Source: UBA981 sp942490995 (lineage in GTDB: Bacteria; Pseudomonadota; Gammaproteobacteria; Ga0077536). From it: 64,000 bases of DNA. Below, piece by piece: positions 61,909 to 64,000 of the stretch; the stretch's first letter is position 1; each line of letters begins with the position of its first letter. A program made the position numbers and the translations under genes. The notes below the pieces were generated by a model. The model did not search any database, was not told the DNA's origin, and saw only the letters and a list, made by a program, of their open reading frames with translations. The stretch spans positions 1-64,000 of the forward strand of contig CALOBG010000051.1 in assembly GCA_942490995.1 (NCBI GenBank), in the 5' to 3' direction.

Positions 61909-62988
61909 ATGTCGCTAGAGAACACTGCTCGCCTCGGCGCCGCCGCGCCGGATAACAATGCGCGCGACATCCGCAAAACCGCTATTGATCCGGATTTCTG
62001 GTATCCGGTCGCGCGGAGCCGGGATCTGAAGCCCGGCAAAACCCTGCCGGTGACGTTCGCCGGTGAGCCGATCGTGCTGGCGCGCTCGCGCGACGGCCAG
62101 CTGTTCGCGCTCGAGAACCGCTGCGCCCATCGCCAGGTACCCCTGCATGTCGGCGAAGTTTCGGGCTGCACCATCAAGTGCGGCTACCACGGCTGGGAAT
62201 ACGACGCCAAGGGACGCTGCATCAGCGTACCCTACATCGACATGGACAAGATGAAGCCGAACGGCGTGCGCCATTATCCCTCGCGCGAAGCCTACGGCCT
62301 GATTTTTGTATTCCCCGGCGCGCTCGAGAAAGCCGAGCAGGTTGCGTTTCCGCAGGTGCCTTCGGCCGACGACAACAACTACAAAACCCGCTACCTCGAT
62401 CGGCGTGTCGACTGCCATTTCACGTTCATGCATGAAAACCTCATGGACATGAACCACCAGTTCCTCCACCGCCGCCTGATGGGCGGGATCAAAACCATTT
62501 TTCTCGGCGCGCGCCACGGTGACAACTGGGTGGAAGCGGATTACACCTTCAAACGCAACAGCGGCAAGCAGCCGCTGGGCGAGAAGTTCATGCTCGGTCA
62601 ACGCCCGCAGGCGGATCCCGGCGAACGCGACCTGATGACCATCCGCACCGAATATCCCTACCAGACCCTCAAGTTCTGGACCGCTGGCAGCGAGCACCCG
62701 GCGCTCGATCTGTGGAACGTGTATATCCCGGTCGACCGCGAACAGCGCGTCAACCACACCTTCGGGCTGATGATGATCCGCCGCCCCAGGGCGAGCATCC
62801 TGCTTGACGTGTTCTTGCCGTTCATCGTGTGGTTCACGAACGGTATCTTTGCCGAGGACCGCATCATCTGCGAACTCGAACAGGCGGCCTTCGACGCCCA
62901 GGGCGAGGACTGGAACCAGGAAATTTTTCCGGCCATTCGCGAACTGCGCAAAGTGCTGACCGACAACGGCTTACCGCTTAAGGGCTAA
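61909..62988 (+). CDS. Rieske non-heme iron oxygenase
   Basis: A 359-residue oxygenase. The Rieske [2Fe-2S] ligands are C72, H74, C91 and H94 (CAHRQVPLH ... CGYHGWEYD), and the mononuclear iron site is D180-x2-H183-x3-H187 in ENLMDMNHQFLHRRL. The C-terminal region is partly hydrophobic (ILLDVFLPFIVWF). The substrate is unknown. I chose the ATG at 61909, although a longer GTG-initiated frame from 61843 exists. It converges with hemF, sharing bases at the stops. Confidence 0.9.
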   Translation: MSLENTARLGAAAPDNNARDIRKTAIDPDFWYPVARSRDLKPGKTLPVTFAGEPIVLARSRDGQLFALENRCAHRQVPLHVGEVSGCTIKCGYHGWEYDAKGRCISVPYIDMDKMKPNGVRHYPSREAYGLIFVFPGALEKAEQVAFPQVPSADDNNYKTRYLDRRVDCHFTFMHENLMDMNHQFLHRRLMGGIKTIFLGARHGDNWVEADYTFKRNSGKQPLGEKFMLGQRPQADPGERDLMTIRTEYPYQTLKFWTAGSEHPALDLWNVYIPVDREQRVNHTFGLMMIRRPRASILLDVFLPFIVWFTNGIFAEDRIICELEQAAFDAQGEDWNQEIFPAIRELRKVLTDNGLPLKG

Positions 62989-63923
62989 GGGCTCTTATCC
63001 TCGCCCAGCCAATCGCGCGGGCGGATAAAATCCTTGTACAACGCAGCTTCCGCTGAACCCGGCTGCGGCTGCCAGTCGTAACGCCAGCGCACGTCCGGCG
63101 GCATCGACATCAGGATCGATTCGGTACGTCCGCCACTTTGCAGCCCGAAGATCGTGCCGCGGTCGTAAACCAGGTTGAACTCCACGTAGCGACCGCGGCG
63201 GTAAAGCTGAAAATCGCGCTCGCGCTCGCCGTAGGCGATGTCCCGGCGGCGCTGCACGATAGGCACATAGGCTTCGATATATTTCGATCCGACGCTCTGG
63301 ATGAACGCGAAACAGCGTGCGAACGGCCACTCGTTCAGGTCATCAAAAAACAGCCCGCCGATACCGCGCTGTTCGTCACGGTGACGGAGATAAAAATATT
63401 CGTCGCACCAGCGTTTGAAGCGCGGGTAGACGTCGGCGCCGAAATCGCTGCACGCCGCACGCGCGGTGCGGTGCCAGTCCAGCGCGTCATCTTCGAAGCC
63501 GTAATAAGGGGTCAGATCGAAACCGCCGCCGAACCACCACACCGGCGCCTCACCGTCCTTCTCGGCAACAAACAGCCGCACGTTGGCGTGCGAAGTCGGC
63601 ACGTAGGGATTGCGCGGATGGACCACCACCGACACACCCATGGCGCGAAATCGACGTCCGGCGAGCTCCGGACGACGCGCACTCGCCGCGGCCGGCAAAG
63701 CCGCGCCGCTGACGTGTGAGAAATTGACCCCGGCGCGTTCGAACACCTCGCCGTCGGCCAGCACTCGAGTGCGACCGCCACCGCCCTCGCTGCGGTCCCA
63801 GCCGTCTTCGACGAAGCGCTGACCACGCTCGCAGGCCTCCAGCGCAACGCAGATCGCGTCCTGCAGTTGGCGCAACCAGGTTTCGACCCCGCTGATCGCG
63901 GCCTCATCGATGCGTTCTGTCAT
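62985..63923 (-). CDS. hemF: Oxygen-dependent coproporphyrinogen III oxidase
   Basis: Converts coproporphyrinogen III to protoporphyrinogen IX using O2 in haem synthesis. The 312 residues have the family segments MGVSVVVHPRNPYVPTSHAN, WWFGGGFDLTPYYGFEDDA, FYLRHRDEQRGIGGLFFDD and YVEFNLVYDRGTIFGLQSGG. The start is ATG at 63923. Presence of the aerobic enzyme suggests growth in oxygen; whether HemN is also present is unknown. Its upstream region is cut by the window edge. Confidence 0.96.
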   Translation of the reverse strand: MTERIDEAAISGVETWLRQLQDAICVALEACERGQRFVEDGWDRSEGGGGRTRVLADGEVFERAGVNFSHVSGAALPAAASARRPELAGRRFRAMGVSVVVHPRNPYVPTSHANVRLFVAEKDGEAPVWWFGGGFDLTPYYGFEDDALDWHRTARAACSDFGADVYPRFKRWCDEYFYLRHRDEQRGIGGLFFDDLNEWPFARCFAFIQSVGSKYIEAYVPIVQRRRDIAYGERERDFQLYRRGRYVEFNLVYDRGTIFGLQSGGRTESILMSMPPDVRWRYDWQPQPGSAEAALYKDFIRPRDWLGEDKSP

Positions 63924-64000
63924 GAAGTTGATTTACCCCTACGAGGCCGCAACTTATCAAACCGCGGTCGAACTGTTAATGTACGCGCGCTCTTCAGGCC

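Overview
The window is about 64 kb of high-GC chromosomal DNA, apparently from a gammaproteobacterium. The evidence is gene order: yrbG-kdsD-kdsC-lptC-lptA-lptB-rpoN-hpf-ptsN-rapZ-ptsH; aspS/yebC-ruvC-ruvA-ruvB-ybgC-tolQRAB-pal-cpoB; leuS-lptE-holA-proA-nadD-rsfS-rlmH-maf; pstC-pstA-pstB-phoU beside phoB-phoR; and ppk1 facing ppx. A membrane pyrophosphatase plus a pyrophosphate-type phosphofructokinase suggests a chemolithotroph- or methanotroph-like lineage of the Chromatiales type, but the genus cannot be named from sequence alone. Nearly every gene is intact housekeeping, and coding density is high with many 1-20 nt overlaps. No CRISPR array, prophage, toxin-antitoxin or defence island was seen.

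Layout. 0.3-11.8 kb (minus): Mg2+ transporter, nitrogen-type PTS (EI, HPr, EIIA-Ntr), RapZ, HPF, sigma-54, LPS export (LptB, LptA, LptC), KDO synthesis (KdsC, KdsD) and a Ca2+/Na+ antiporter. 12.0-14.8 kb (plus): MurU-like nucleotidyltransferase and an enlarged MltF-like lytic transglycosylase. 14.8-28.3 kb (minus): queuosine genes queC/queE, Tol-Pal, Holliday-junction resolution, YebC, NadA, AspRS and an FmdB zinc ribbon. 28.5-36.1 kb: tRNA-Lys, hppA, a small two-helix membrane protein, one IS4-family insertion sequence, BepA and the PPi-type phosphofructokinase. 36.1-43.9 kb (minus): the leuS-to-maf cluster. 44.1-57.1 kb: ComEA-like protein, PhoBR, PhoU-PstBAC, a methyltransferase, Ppk1 and Ppx. 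57.2-63.9 kb: rhodanese, DUF2007-like protein, BipA, Dtd, an alpha/beta hydrolase, a flavodoxin-like protein, a Rieske oxygenase and HemF.

How the genes work together. Two blocks build the envelope: LPS transport and KDO synthesis in the first 12 kb (with lptE later), and Tol-Pal with peptidoglycan enzymes in the next 12 kb. The phosphate block is the most coherent regulatory unit. Good Pho boxes precede both phoB and pstC, the permeases PstC and PstA carry large extra domains, no pstS is adjacent, and polyphosphate synthesis and degradation genes follow. hppA and pfp lie 4 kb apart and point to pyrophosphate being used as an energy carrier.

No wholly new system stands out. The observations most worth checking are: a short upstream ORF that seems to be coupled to phoB; the domain-enlarged PstC/PstA pair; the tandem binding-domain MltF; a transposase start codon buried in a long hairpin; and the hppA/pfp/IS neighbourhood.
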